Shown in pieces: positions 45,832-52,688 of a DNA stretch of 52,688 nt. A model generated the notes under the pieces. The model was given only the letters and a program-made list of their open reading frames with translations. It was not told the origin of the DNA and made no database searches. The stretch comes from Trichlorobacter sp. GTDB taxonomy: Bacteria > Desulfobacterota > Desulfuromonadia > Geobacterales > Pseudopelobacteraceae. The DNA lies in the NCBI RefSeq assembly GCF_030247655.1, contig NZ_JAOTRZ010000003.1, positions 1 through 52,688 of the forward strand, read 5' to 3'. Made by a program: the position numbers and the translations under genes. The first letter of the stretch is position 1. Every line of letters begins with the position of its first letter.

Positions 45832-46784
45832 GATTTCTCCACAAGTGGTAACTGCAGGGTAATGGTGCAACCGCTACCGGGACCGGCACTTTCAGCCTGC
45901 ACCGTGCCTCCGCAACCTTCAATAACCGACTGGACAATATACAGCCCCAGGCCAGTTCCGCGAATCCGTTCATCAGGTTGTTCTACCCGGTAGAAACGGC
46001 GAAAGATCTTACGCAACTCACCTGCGGCAAGACCGCGACCATGATCCTTCAGCGAAATAGCCGCCCAGCGGCCTTTGCGGCTCAGCCGTAACTCAAGTTC
46101 CGGCACACCGGGCGAGTACAGTACGGCATTTTCCAACAGGTTGCGCAGCACCGTGCCCAGCTCATCAGGCTCCACCGCCGCCTTCAGATCAGATTCAAGC
46201 TGCAGCTCAAGTCGGGTGCCCGGAGGCAGGCGGTCACGGTTTTCATCCAGATATTTCTGCAAAAAGGCCGAAAGATCAATCACCCGCCGGTCAGCCGGTC
46301 GACGACGTTGCTCAATCCGGGCGGCCAACAGCAGATTGTCGATCTGGGAATGCAGACGATGGGTATCATCCAGCATGGTATCCACAAAACTATCAAGACG
46401 CTCTACTGATGGACGGCGTAACTGAATCGTCTCAAGGTGAAGCTGAATTGATGCCAGGGGTGATTTCAGTTCGTGGGTCACCTGGGTGATAAACTCACGC
46501 TGTTCCTGATACAGACGAGACTGACGTCGCCAGAAGATGAACAACGTATAGACACCAGCCAGAATAGCTGCCAGCAGCAGCAATCCCTGCACCAGTGGTG
46601 ACCAGCCCTCTGTCCGGGCCAAAAGCTCGGGGCTGTAGCGACCAGCCAGTTCCTTTAGCTGACGATGCCGGCCCACGAACCAGGTCACCCACAGCACCAC
46701 TACCACCACCCAGACCAGCTGGATAGCAACCAGTGCAATCACGGGGTTAACTATACGACGAATCAGCTTCATCTGATATGACAC
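45828..46784 (-). CDS. Membrane sensor histidine kinase
   Basis: A 318-residue kinase from GTG 46784 (AGGA at good distance). Two membrane segments (about 13-37 and 62-87) with a very short periplasmic loop of about 25 residues are followed by HisKA with THELKSPLASIQLH (about 142) and a HATPase with NLLENAVLYS, DHGRGL and GTGLGLYIV. The tiny loop suggests sensing within the membrane or of a membrane partner. No response regulator is adjacent; the orphan OmpR-type regulator at 2789 lies in the same window but is far away. Confidence 0.92.
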   Translation of the reverse strand: MSYQMKLIRRIVNPVIALVAIQLVWVVVVVLWVTWFVGRHRQLKELAGRYSPELLARTEGWSPLVQGLLLLAAILAGVYTLFIFWRRQSRLYQEQREFITQVTHELKSPLASIQLHLETIQLRRPSVERLDSFVDTMLDDTHRLHSQIDNLLLAARIEQRRRPADRRVIDLSAFLQKYLDENRDRLPPGTRLELQLESDLKAAVEPDELGTVLRNLLENAVLYSPGVPELELRLSRKGRWAAISLKDHGRGLAAGELRKIFRRFYRVEQPDERIRGTGLGLYIVQSVIEGCGGTVQAESAGPGSGCTITLQLPLVEKS

Positions 46785-46795
46785 GTCTTTCCTGG

Positions 46796-46824
46796 TTGAA
46801 TTTGAAACATTGTTCTGTTATAAC
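46796..46824 (+). promoter_or_regulatory. Sigma70-type promoter of the membrane protein gene
   Basis: TTGAAT at 46796-46801, 17-base spacer, TATAAC at 46819-46824, about 50 bases before the ATG at 46877. Confidence 0.55.
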
Positions 46825-46876
46825 CCAAATCCGCTATAGATGACACCACTAACTATGTACAAAATAAGGAACAGTA

Positions 46877-47359
46877 ATGGCATCCTACGACTTCACCCGC
46901 CTCAAACGTCTCACGATCATCTACAACGTAGTGCAGGTCGGCCTGCTTGGACTGTTGATGTTTATGGCCTACAATTTCATGCTGGCTTTTGCCAAGTACG
47001 GTATGTCCGGTTTATTTGTCAAGAGCTTCATTATGGCAGTGACGGTGCAGCTGATCTGTATGTATCCTGCCTGGTGGCTTGCCCGCAAGGATGTTGAGGT
47101 TGAGGTTGAGACAAGCCTTGTGGGGGTTACGCCTGAGCAGCTGTTGGCGCTACGCCGCAGACGGTTGATTGGTGATATCTGGAAACTCTCCGCCCTGGGT
47201 GCCTTTGTGGTCTTTGTGTATATGTCACCCAGTGTGGAAAAAGGTCGTGGCGCATCGCTGATCCTGTCGGTTTCCTACTACTCATTCCTGCTGGTGGCCC
47301 TTACCTACTTCCAGAGTTTTAACTTCATTACCAAAAGGCGCCGCAAAGAGCTTGCCTGA
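46877..47359 (+). CDS. Four-helix membrane protein of unknown function
   Basis: A 160-residue protein with hydrophobic segments near 14-36, 48-66, 98-117 and 128-147, a charged loop VEVEVETSLVG between the second and third, and a basic C-terminus (TKRRRKELA). A good ribosome site (AAGGAA) precedes the ATG. Divergent from the histidine kinase at 45828 with a 92-base gap; it could be the kinase's membrane partner, but this is only position-based. No family recognised. Confidence 0.8.
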   Translation: MASYDFTRLKRLTIIYNVVQVGLLGLLMFMAYNFMLAFAKYGMSGLFVKSFIMAVTVQLICMYPAWWLARKDVEVEVETSLVGVTPEQLLALRRRRLIGDIWKLSALGAFVVFVYMSPSVEKGRGASLILSVSYYSFLLVALTYFQSFNFITKRRRKELA

Positions 47360-47380
47360 GAACTAACACCATCATCAATG

Positions 47381-47412
47381 AAACGGCCCGATATTTACCG
47401 GGCCGTTTCTGT
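47381..47412. terminator. Bidirectional terminator
   Basis: A 9-bp stem (AAACGGCCC with GGGCCGTTT, 10-base loop) with A-rich and T-rich flanks lies between two convergent genes ending at 47359 and 47418, so it can serve both. Confidence 0.75.
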
Positions 47413-47417
47413 TTCAG

Positions 47418-47969
47418 CTAGTCATTACCACGGCCGTGTCCATGGCCATGTTTTTTATGTTCTCTCCGCTCTTCTCGTCTTTCTTCTTTACGACGGTCCT
47501 TCTCATCCCGCCACTCTTCTTTGCCCTCTCTGCCGGGCCGGAAATGTTTGCCACGGTAGTGATCACGCTTTTCATGATAGGCCCGGTATTCATGATCGCG
47601 ATAATAACGGATCTTTTCCACCTTGTATTTTCTGACCGGTGGAGGAAGCTGCTCGTAGCGGGTTACCGCCCAGGGACCATTATAATGATTGGCCCGATAC
47701 CAGTGATTACCCTGGAAGAGGTAGTAGACACCGGAAATAAGAACCATATCATGGGGCATATCCACCCCCACATAGAATCCCAGAGAAGACGGAGCCAGAA
47801 AGAGCGGCGGTGCGTCAAAGACCACCCGGGGAGCAACCACGGCCACGCGCGGTGGCGGAGGCGGTGCAGGCACACCCAGGTTAACATTGACGTTAAAATT
47901 GGATTCAGCAGTTCCAAGTGACGGGACCGCCATAAGAGCTGCCAAAGCCAGAGCTGTTGTGATTCGCAT
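47418..47969 (-). CDS. Secreted protein with polyproline and charged His-rich tail
   Basis: A 183-residue protein with a signal peptide (about residues 1-21). Mature region: repeats of VNVNLG, a stretch of six prolines, then a small domain ending in SGVYYLFQGNHWYRANHYNGPW (split at N-H; about 79-100) that fits short cell-surface or periplasmic proteins with GxYY and WYR motifs. Residues 115-183 are extremely rich in Arg, Lys, Glu and His (EERREERREHKKHGHGHG), likely a metal- or polyanion-binding tail. GGAGG ribosome site. Function unknown. Confidence 0.8.
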   Translation of the reverse strand: MRITTALALAALMAVPSLGTAESNFNVNVNLGVPAPPPPPRVAVVAPRVVFDAPPLFLAPSSLGFYVGVDMPHDMVLISGVYYLFQGNHWYRANHYNGPWAVTRYEQLPPPVRKYKVEKIRYYRDHEYRAYHEKRDHYRGKHFRPGREGKEEWRDEKDRRKEERREERREHKKHGHGHGRGND

Positions 47970-48013
47970 CTGCTGTTTCCTCCTTAGTATAGAATGTCAC
48001 AATCATAGCATAT

Positions 48014-50530
48014 TCAATGCCATGATTGGAAAAACTGCTCCATCCGGCTGAATACTTCATCCAGTGGGGCGATCAGCTGGGCGGCCTCTGGCAGAGATTT
48101 CCTGAAGCGCGCACCATAATTCTTGGTCACCATCCGGCTGTCCAGGATCAACACCGCACCGCGGTCGCTCCGGCTGCGAATCAGGCGGCCAAACCCCTGG
48201 CGCAGCTTGAGTACCGCCTGGGGCACTGACATCTCCCGGAACGGGTCACCACCCAGAGCAGTGATCCGCTCAGCTCGCGCCTGCTGGATCGGTTCAGTGG
48301 GCACCTGAAACGGCAGGCGGGCAATCACCACCAACCGTAGGGCATCCCCCTTGACATCCACCCCTTCCCAGAACGAATCCGTCCCAAACAGCACCGCATG
48401 CTGATCTTTACGGAATTGAGCCAGCAGTTGATGCCTGCCTCCCCCTTCACCCTGACGCAGCACGGTGAGCCCCTGTTGTTCCAAAGCACTTTTCAATGCC
48501 GCATGGGTCTGGCGCAAAAGATCAAAGGAGGTGAACAGCACAAAGGCTCCCCCACGGGAGAGACTGACCGCCCGCAACACCGCATCGGCCAGCGGCTGAC
48601 GGAAGGCATGACTGGTGGGATCAGGCAGGTCACGGGGGATTGCCACCAGCGACTGTTTGGCATAATCAAAGGGCGAAGCCAGGGCCAGTTCCTGCAGCCG
48701 CTCCGGCTCCAGCAGATCAAGCCCGGTTCTCCGGCGAACATAACCGAAGGAGCTACCCACCGTCAGAGTGGCGGAGGTCAGTACCACCGTGGGGATCGGA
48801 TCAAACAGGGCGGTCTTGATGGTTTCAGCCACATCCAGAGGGGCCACACAGACCGTAGCCTGACTTCCCCGGCTGGTCTGTTTGGACTCCAGCCAGCAAC
48901 AGGCCTCTGGATCATCGCTACAGAACCAGGCCAGTTCACGACTGATCGCCACCAACCGCTGACCAATACCAAAGGCATCGGTCAGCAGCCCGTTCACCGT
49001 CTGCATAACCGTGTCCGGCAGCTTGGCTGCAGCCCGATCCAGCGCCCCCAGACCGTCGGCCAGTTCCTGTAACTGCTCACCCAAACGCTTCAGACGGGAT
49101 TCCAATTCATGCCAGAATGGCGTAGCCCGCACCTCCGGGGTAATCCTGCGCTTCAACTCACCACCGCGCTGATCATCACCCCGTTGCATTTCAGCCTGTA
49201 AGGTCTGGGCAAGCCAGTCCAGCTCGCGCTCAACGCTGCCTGACAGCTCATGGGTCTGGGGCAGCAGGGCCGCCTCGATCAGACCGGACAGCTCCTGATA
49301 CAGGGCATCCAGTTCTTCCGGCAGTTCCTTGCCGATCCTGGTGTTCAGCACCGCCAGGATACCGGCTCTACCGCCGGATGGTGCCAGCCGGGACAGCTGC
49401 TTCATCAGCCCGCCCCGGCTGATCCTGACTGACAGCGCGCCGGTGGCGGCCTCTTCCAAATGGTGAGCCTCATCAATGATCAGACGGCTGAAGGGGGGCA
49501 GGATGGCAACGGCATCGTAGCCGCTCTCACGGCGCAGGGCGATATCAGCAAGCAGCAGGGCATGGTTGACCACCAGCAGTCGGGCCGAGGCAGCATCACG
49601 ACGGGCCTTATAGAAAAAGCAGCGGTTAAACTCCGGGCAGCGGGAACGTCCACACTGGTCAGCCTCACAACGCAGGTCATCCCAGACCTCCCAGGCAGGA
49701 TGGAAGGAAAGGTCGCTCAGGCAACCGCTGCGGGTAGTCTCACTCCAGGCAGCTATGGCCTGTAACTCCTCTGAAGCGCTGTCCGGGAACAGGGACGGCT
49801 CATCCAGCACGCCGCCCAGTTTACGCAGACAGAGGTAGTTGCCCCGTCCCTTGACCAGGCAGGCGGTGAACTCTGTGGCAGCATGACGCTGCAGCAGGGG
49901 GATATCCTTCTTGATCAACTGTTCCTGCAGGTTGATGGTGTTGGTGGAGATTACCACCCTCTGGTCATTACGCATGGCCCAGAGCAAGGCAGGCACAAGA
50001 TAGGCCAGCGACTTGCCGGTGCCGGTACCAGCCTCAATCAGCGCCACGGTGTTGTCGTTAAAGGAGGTGGCCACGCTAAAGGCCATCCGCACCTGCTCAT
50101 CCCGCTTTTCATAACCTTTGAGGTGCTTTGCCAGCATCCCATCACCGCCAAAGACCTTTTCCAGCTCATCAAAATTAAGCAGTTCGCCGGTACGGGGAGT
50201 ATGGGGCGCCACCACCAGATAGCAGCGCTGGCAGTCATTGTCGATAATACCGAAGCCGATGCCGTTGTTACCGCAGACAGAGGCCAGATCCAGATCAGCA
50301 TCAGAGGGGGTTAGTTCACCGGAAGGGTGGTTGTGCAGTACCATCTGCCCGGCAGAGGCGCGAGAGAGAATAGCTGGCACGGCGTGTTTGTTACCACGGG
50401 CTATGGCCTCGGCAGAGACCATGCAGCCATTATCATCCAGGCAGGCAATGAAGAAGACCTCATTACCACGGGCCTGCTTGATCTCAAAACGGATCAAGCT
50501 GCTGCAGTCAGGGGAGAATTCTGTGGCCAC
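48014..50530 (-). CDS. JAMM-domain / DinG-type DNA helicase fusion
   Basis: An 838-residue protein from GTG 50530 (one base after the ABC-F stop). Residues 1-125 are a RadC-like JAMM domain with the metalloprotease signature HNHPSGELTPSDAD (about 61-74). Then follows an XPD/DinG superfamily 2 helicase: Walker A EAGTGTGKSL (about 168), a four-cysteine iron-sulfur region (C in YLCLRKL and CEADQCGRSRCPEFNRC; about 228-300), DEAH box IDEAHHLEEAA (about 345), and the C-terminal helicase motifs DSFWEGVDVKGD and QGFGRLIRSRSDRG. DinG helicases unwind R-loops and forked DNA. Fusion to a JAMM fold, known from RadC repair-linked proteins, is uncommon and suggests repair or replication-fork work. Confidence 0.92.
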   Translation of the reverse strand: MATEFSPDCSSLIRFEIKQARGNEVFFIACLDDNGCMVSAEAIARGNKHAVPAILSRASAGQMVLHNHPSGELTPSDADLDLASVCGNNGIGFGIIDNDCQRCYLVVAPHTPRTGELLNFDELEKVFGGDGMLAKHLKGYEKRDEQVRMAFSVATSFNDNTVALIEAGTGTGKSLAYLVPALLWAMRNDQRVVISTNTINLQEQLIKKDIPLLQRHAATEFTACLVKGRGNYLCLRKLGGVLDEPSLFPDSASEELQAIAAWSETTRSGCLSDLSFHPAWEVWDDLRCEADQCGRSRCPEFNRCFFYKARRDAASARLLVVNHALLLADIALRRESGYDAVAILPPFSRLIIDEAHHLEEAATGALSVRISRGGLMKQLSRLAPSGGRAGILAVLNTRIGKELPEELDALYQELSGLIEAALLPQTHELSGSVERELDWLAQTLQAEMQRGDDQRGGELKRRITPEVRATPFWHELESRLKRLGEQLQELADGLGALDRAAAKLPDTVMQTVNGLLTDAFGIGQRLVAISRELAWFCSDDPEACCWLESKQTSRGSQATVCVAPLDVAETIKTALFDPIPTVVLTSATLTVGSSFGYVRRRTGLDLLEPERLQELALASPFDYAKQSLVAIPRDLPDPTSHAFRQPLADAVLRAVSLSRGGAFVLFTSFDLLRQTHAALKSALEQQGLTVLRQGEGGGRHQLLAQFRKDQHAVLFGTDSFWEGVDVKGDALRLVVIARLPFQVPTEPIQQARAERITALGGDPFREMSVPQAVLKLRQGFGRLIRSRSDRGAVLILDSRMVTKNYGARFRKSLPEAAQLIAPLDEVFSRMEQFFQSWH

Positions 50531-50531
50531 C

Positions 50532-52478
50532 TCAGGTGCAGCTTTCCCACAGTTGGTACAGCTCTTCTAACTTGGTATTTAAGGCGGTATGCTGCTCACC
50601 GGCTGCCAGACCTTGCTCAGGATTATCAAAGAAACCAGGGCTGTTCATCTCGACCTCTAGCGTTGCAATCTGCAGCTCAACTGCGGCAATCTCTTTTTCA
50701 ATGGTCTGTTGTTGCTTTTCGCGGGCCTGTTCCTCCCGCTTGCGGCGTTTCTGTTCTTCTCGATCCTTGACTCGTTCATCCTTGTTCTGGGGGGGCAATG
50801 CTTCAGGAGAACCGTTTGCTGTGGTGTCGGCAGCTGGCCTGGCCTGTCGAACTGATGTCAGTGTGGGCTGGACGGCTTCACTCTCTTTTTTTGAGAGGTA
50901 GTATTCATAATCGCCGTAATAATCGGTCAGTGCACCTTCACCAACCTCCACAATCCGCGTTGCCAGACCGTTCACAAAGTAGCGGTCGTGGGAGACAAAC
51001 ACCACGGTGCCATCAAACCCCTTCAGGGCATCCAGCAACACTTCTTTACTGAACAGGTCCAGGTGGTTGGTGGGCTCATCCATCAATAGCAGGTTGGAGG
51101 GACGCAGTAGCATCTTGGCCAGGGCCAGACGGTTACGCTCACCGCCGGACAGTACCCCGACTTTTTTATGGATATCATCGCCGGAAAACAGGAAGGCCCC
51201 CAGAATATCCCGCAGCCTGGGCACCATCTCATAGGGGCAGTCACTGTACAGCTCATCATAGGCGGTTCTGGTTGCATCCAGCACATTGGCCTGGTCCTGG
51301 GCAAAGTAGTCAGCCACCACATTATGCCCCAACTTCAGACTGCCGCCCTGGTACTCGCCACCGGCCAGCACCGCCATCAGGGTGGATTTACCAGCCCCGT
51401 TGTGTCCAACCAGGGCAAGCCGTTCACCCTTTTCAACGGTCAGATCTACCTTATTCAGGACAACATTGCTGCCGTAGCTGCGGGTCAACCCCTGCAGTTC
51501 CAGCACAATCCTGCCGCTCTTGGGGGCATCAGGAAACTGGAAGCGGATCTTCTTACGCTCCGGCGGCAGTTCAATCCGCTCCACCTTTTCCAACTGCTTG
51601 ATGCGGGACTGCACCAACGAGGCTTTGTTGGCCTGATAGCGGAATCGCTTGATGAAATCTTCAGTCTTCTGCACCTCTTCATCCTGCAGCCTCTTGGCCT
51701 CCCGCAGGGCAACCACCCGTTCTTCCCGCTGCACCAGGTAGGTGGAGTAGGAGCAGTGGTAGTCGGCAATGGTATGATTCCAGACCTCAGCAATGCGGGA
51801 GCAGACCTGGTCCATAAAGAAACGGTCGTGGGAGACCAGGATGACGGAACCGGGGTAGGAACAGAGGTACTGCTCCAACCAGTTGCGGGCCTCAATATCC
51901 AGGTGGTTGGTGGGTTCGTCCAGCAGCAGCACATCCGGTTTCTGCAACAGAAGCCGTGCAAGAGCGATCCGCATCTGCCAGCCGCCGGAGAACTGGCCGC
52001 AGTCCTTATGCCAGTCTTCCTGACTGAACCCCAGGCCCTTCAACACGGTGCCGATCTCGGCCTCCATGGTGTAGCCGCCGCGGTGTCGGAACTGTTCCTG
52101 CAACTCACCATACCTATGCAGCAGGTTGTCATGTTCGCTGCCATCATGGGGCAGCTGCTCCAGTTCCTGTCCCAGACGGTGCAGTTCTTCTTCCAGAGCC
52201 AACAGTTCTGACAGGGCAGAGCGAGCCTCATGGAACAGTTTGCGGCCGCTGGTGACAATGCCGTCCTGAGGCAGGTAGGCTGCCTTGGCACCCTTGGCAA
52301 GCTGGATATCGCCGCTACTGGACTCTTCCAGCCCGGCAATGATCTTCATCAGGGTTGATTTGCCAGCCCCGTTTTCGCCGATCAGGGCGACACGCTCACC
52401 TTTACGCAGATGCCAGGAGATGTTCGCAAACAGAACACGACCGGCATAGTCTTTTGAGAGATTAACTAGTTGGAGCAT
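50532..52478 (-). CDS. ABC-F family ATPase (ribosome-associated)
   Basis: A 648-residue soluble protein with two ABC domains and no membrane segments: Walker A GENGAGKST (about 36-44) and GHNGAGKST (about 358), signatures FSGGWQMRIALA and LSGGERNRLALA, and the linker between them rich in charged helix (P-site interacting motif region, about 240-320). A C-terminal coiled coil (about 570-648; KRRKREEQAREKQQQTIEKE, 20 residues) resembles Uup/YheS-type extension. ABC-F proteins act on the ribosome in translation or antibiotic protection; gene context does not tell which. Next to DinG fusion (one base) and MacB-type ATPase (three bases). Confidence 0.94.
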   Translation of the reverse strand: MLQLVNLSKDYAGRVLFANISWHLRKGERVALIGENGAGKSTLMKIIAGLEESSSGDIQLAKGAKAAYLPQDGIVTSGRKLFHEARSALSELLALEEELHRLGQELEQLPHDGSEHDNLLHRYGELQEQFRHRGGYTMEAEIGTVLKGLGFSQEDWHKDCGQFSGGWQMRIALARLLLQKPDVLLLDEPTNHLDIEARNWLEQYLCSYPGSVILVSHDRFFMDQVCSRIAEVWNHTIADYHCSYSTYLVQREERVVALREAKRLQDEEVQKTEDFIKRFRYQANKASLVQSRIKQLEKVERIELPPERKKIRFQFPDAPKSGRIVLELQGLTRSYGSNVVLNKVDLTVEKGERLALVGHNGAGKSTLMAVLAGGEYQGGSLKLGHNVVADYFAQDQANVLDATRTAYDELYSDCPYEMVPRLRDILGAFLFSGDDIHKKVGVLSGGERNRLALAKMLLRPSNLLLMDEPTNHLDLFSKEVLLDALKGFDGTVVFVSHDRYFVNGLATRIVEVGEGALTDYYGDYEYYLSKKESEAVQPTLTSVRQARPAADTTANGSPEALPPQNKDERVKDREEQKRRKREEQAREKQQQTIEKEIAAVELQIATLEVEMNSPGFFDNPEQGLAAGEQHTALNTKLEELYQLWESCT

Positions 52479-52481
52479 GGT

Positions 52482-52688
52482 TTAGTTGTGGTCTGCCGTG
52501 TCTAAAATAATTGAACCGTCACGAAAGGTAATCCGGCGGGAGGCATATTCTGCCACTTCTGGTTCATGGGTGATCATCACAATGGTGATGCCTTGTGTGT
52601 TCAGGTCAGTGAAGAGTTGCATGATTTCATGGGTGGTGGTGGTATCCAGATTGCCGGTGGGCTCATCAGCCAGTATCACCGCCGGTTC
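52482..52688 (-). CDS. MacB/LolD-type ABC transporter ATPase, C-terminal part (cut by window end)
   Basis: The last 68 or so residues of an ATPase; the rest lies beyond 52688. Seen: Walker B and D-loop [14 protein letters not shown] and the H-loop His in [13 protein letters not shown], then [10 protein letters not shown]. This wording is typical of MacB/LolD-type ATPases that work with FtsX-like permeases such as the one at 3489, which itself lacks an ATPase. A permease may lie further upstream of this gene outside the window. Confidence 0.88.
   Translation of the reverse strand, partial: EPAVILADEPTGNLDTTTTHEIMQLFTDLNTQGITIVMITHEPEVAEYASRRITFRDGSIILDTADHN

Overview
The window reads as a chromosomal segment of a Geobacter-like bacterium (Geobacterales; inferred from gene content and style, not from a database match). 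It is moderately GC-rich and gene-dense. Supporting hints are selB, the many two-component and cyclic-di-GMP proteins, a MoxR/DUF58 membrane cluster, and a partial methylthioadenosine pathway. I see no phage, insertion sequence, CRISPR array or rRNA. Most genes lie in long same-strand runs with ATGA-type overlaps, so translational coupling is the rule.

Layout. Positions 1-165 hold a long imperfect inverted repeat. Bases 175-5245 (minus) carry a small lipoprotein gene and then an operon read macro-domain protein, MacB-type permease, OmpR-type regulator, HNH nuclease, selB; its promoter at 5276-5305 is covered by a perfect 9-bp inverted repeat. Bases 5306-14501 (minus) are a ten-gene overlapping cluster built on MoxR ATPase and DUF58, with SpoIIM, DUF4350- and DUF4129-like proteins, two RDD proteins and three cysteine-rich membrane proteins. 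Next come nfo and nadA (minus), tRNA-Pro (plus), two secreted helical proteins, and rplU-rpmA (minus).

Bases 18598-22180 (minus) run from a MacA-like adaptor through gpmI and a fumarylacetoacetase-family enzyme to a very small zinc-ribbon gene with an in-frame TGA. That TGA is followed at SECIS-like distance by a perfect 10-bp hairpin with a GGU loop. Upstream of the adaptor lies a promoter / structured RNA / terminator unit (about 22200-22399), and beyond it tRNA-Gln and tRNA-Lys. The plus-strand run mtnA-glnE-proA-small membrane protein follows (22798-28494).

Bases 28483-38973 (minus) hold an FAD-dependent dehydrogenase, a four-gene signalling set (two lone receivers, a receiver-kinase, a universal stress protein), then rodZ-like, TPR lipoprotein, PfkB kinase, mtnP, PAS-degenerate GGDEF, V4R and rlmN. 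ndk (minus) follows, then rsmB, rpe, an intact diguanylate cyclase and a transglutaminase-like protein (plus). The end holds an M16 peptidase, HIT protein and histidine kinase (minus), a plus-strand membrane protein, and then on the minus strand a secreted low-complexity protein, a JAMM-DinG helicase fusion, an ABC-F ATPase and the tail of a MacB-type ATPase cut by the window edge.

The most interesting item is the zinc-ribbon gene with TGA plus SECIS-like hairpin in a genome that encodes SelB. Next are the structured leader RNA, the GGDEF protein that has lost catalytic residues but keeps its inhibitory-site motif beside a V4R protein, the JAMM-helicase fusion, and the ten-gene MoxR cluster.
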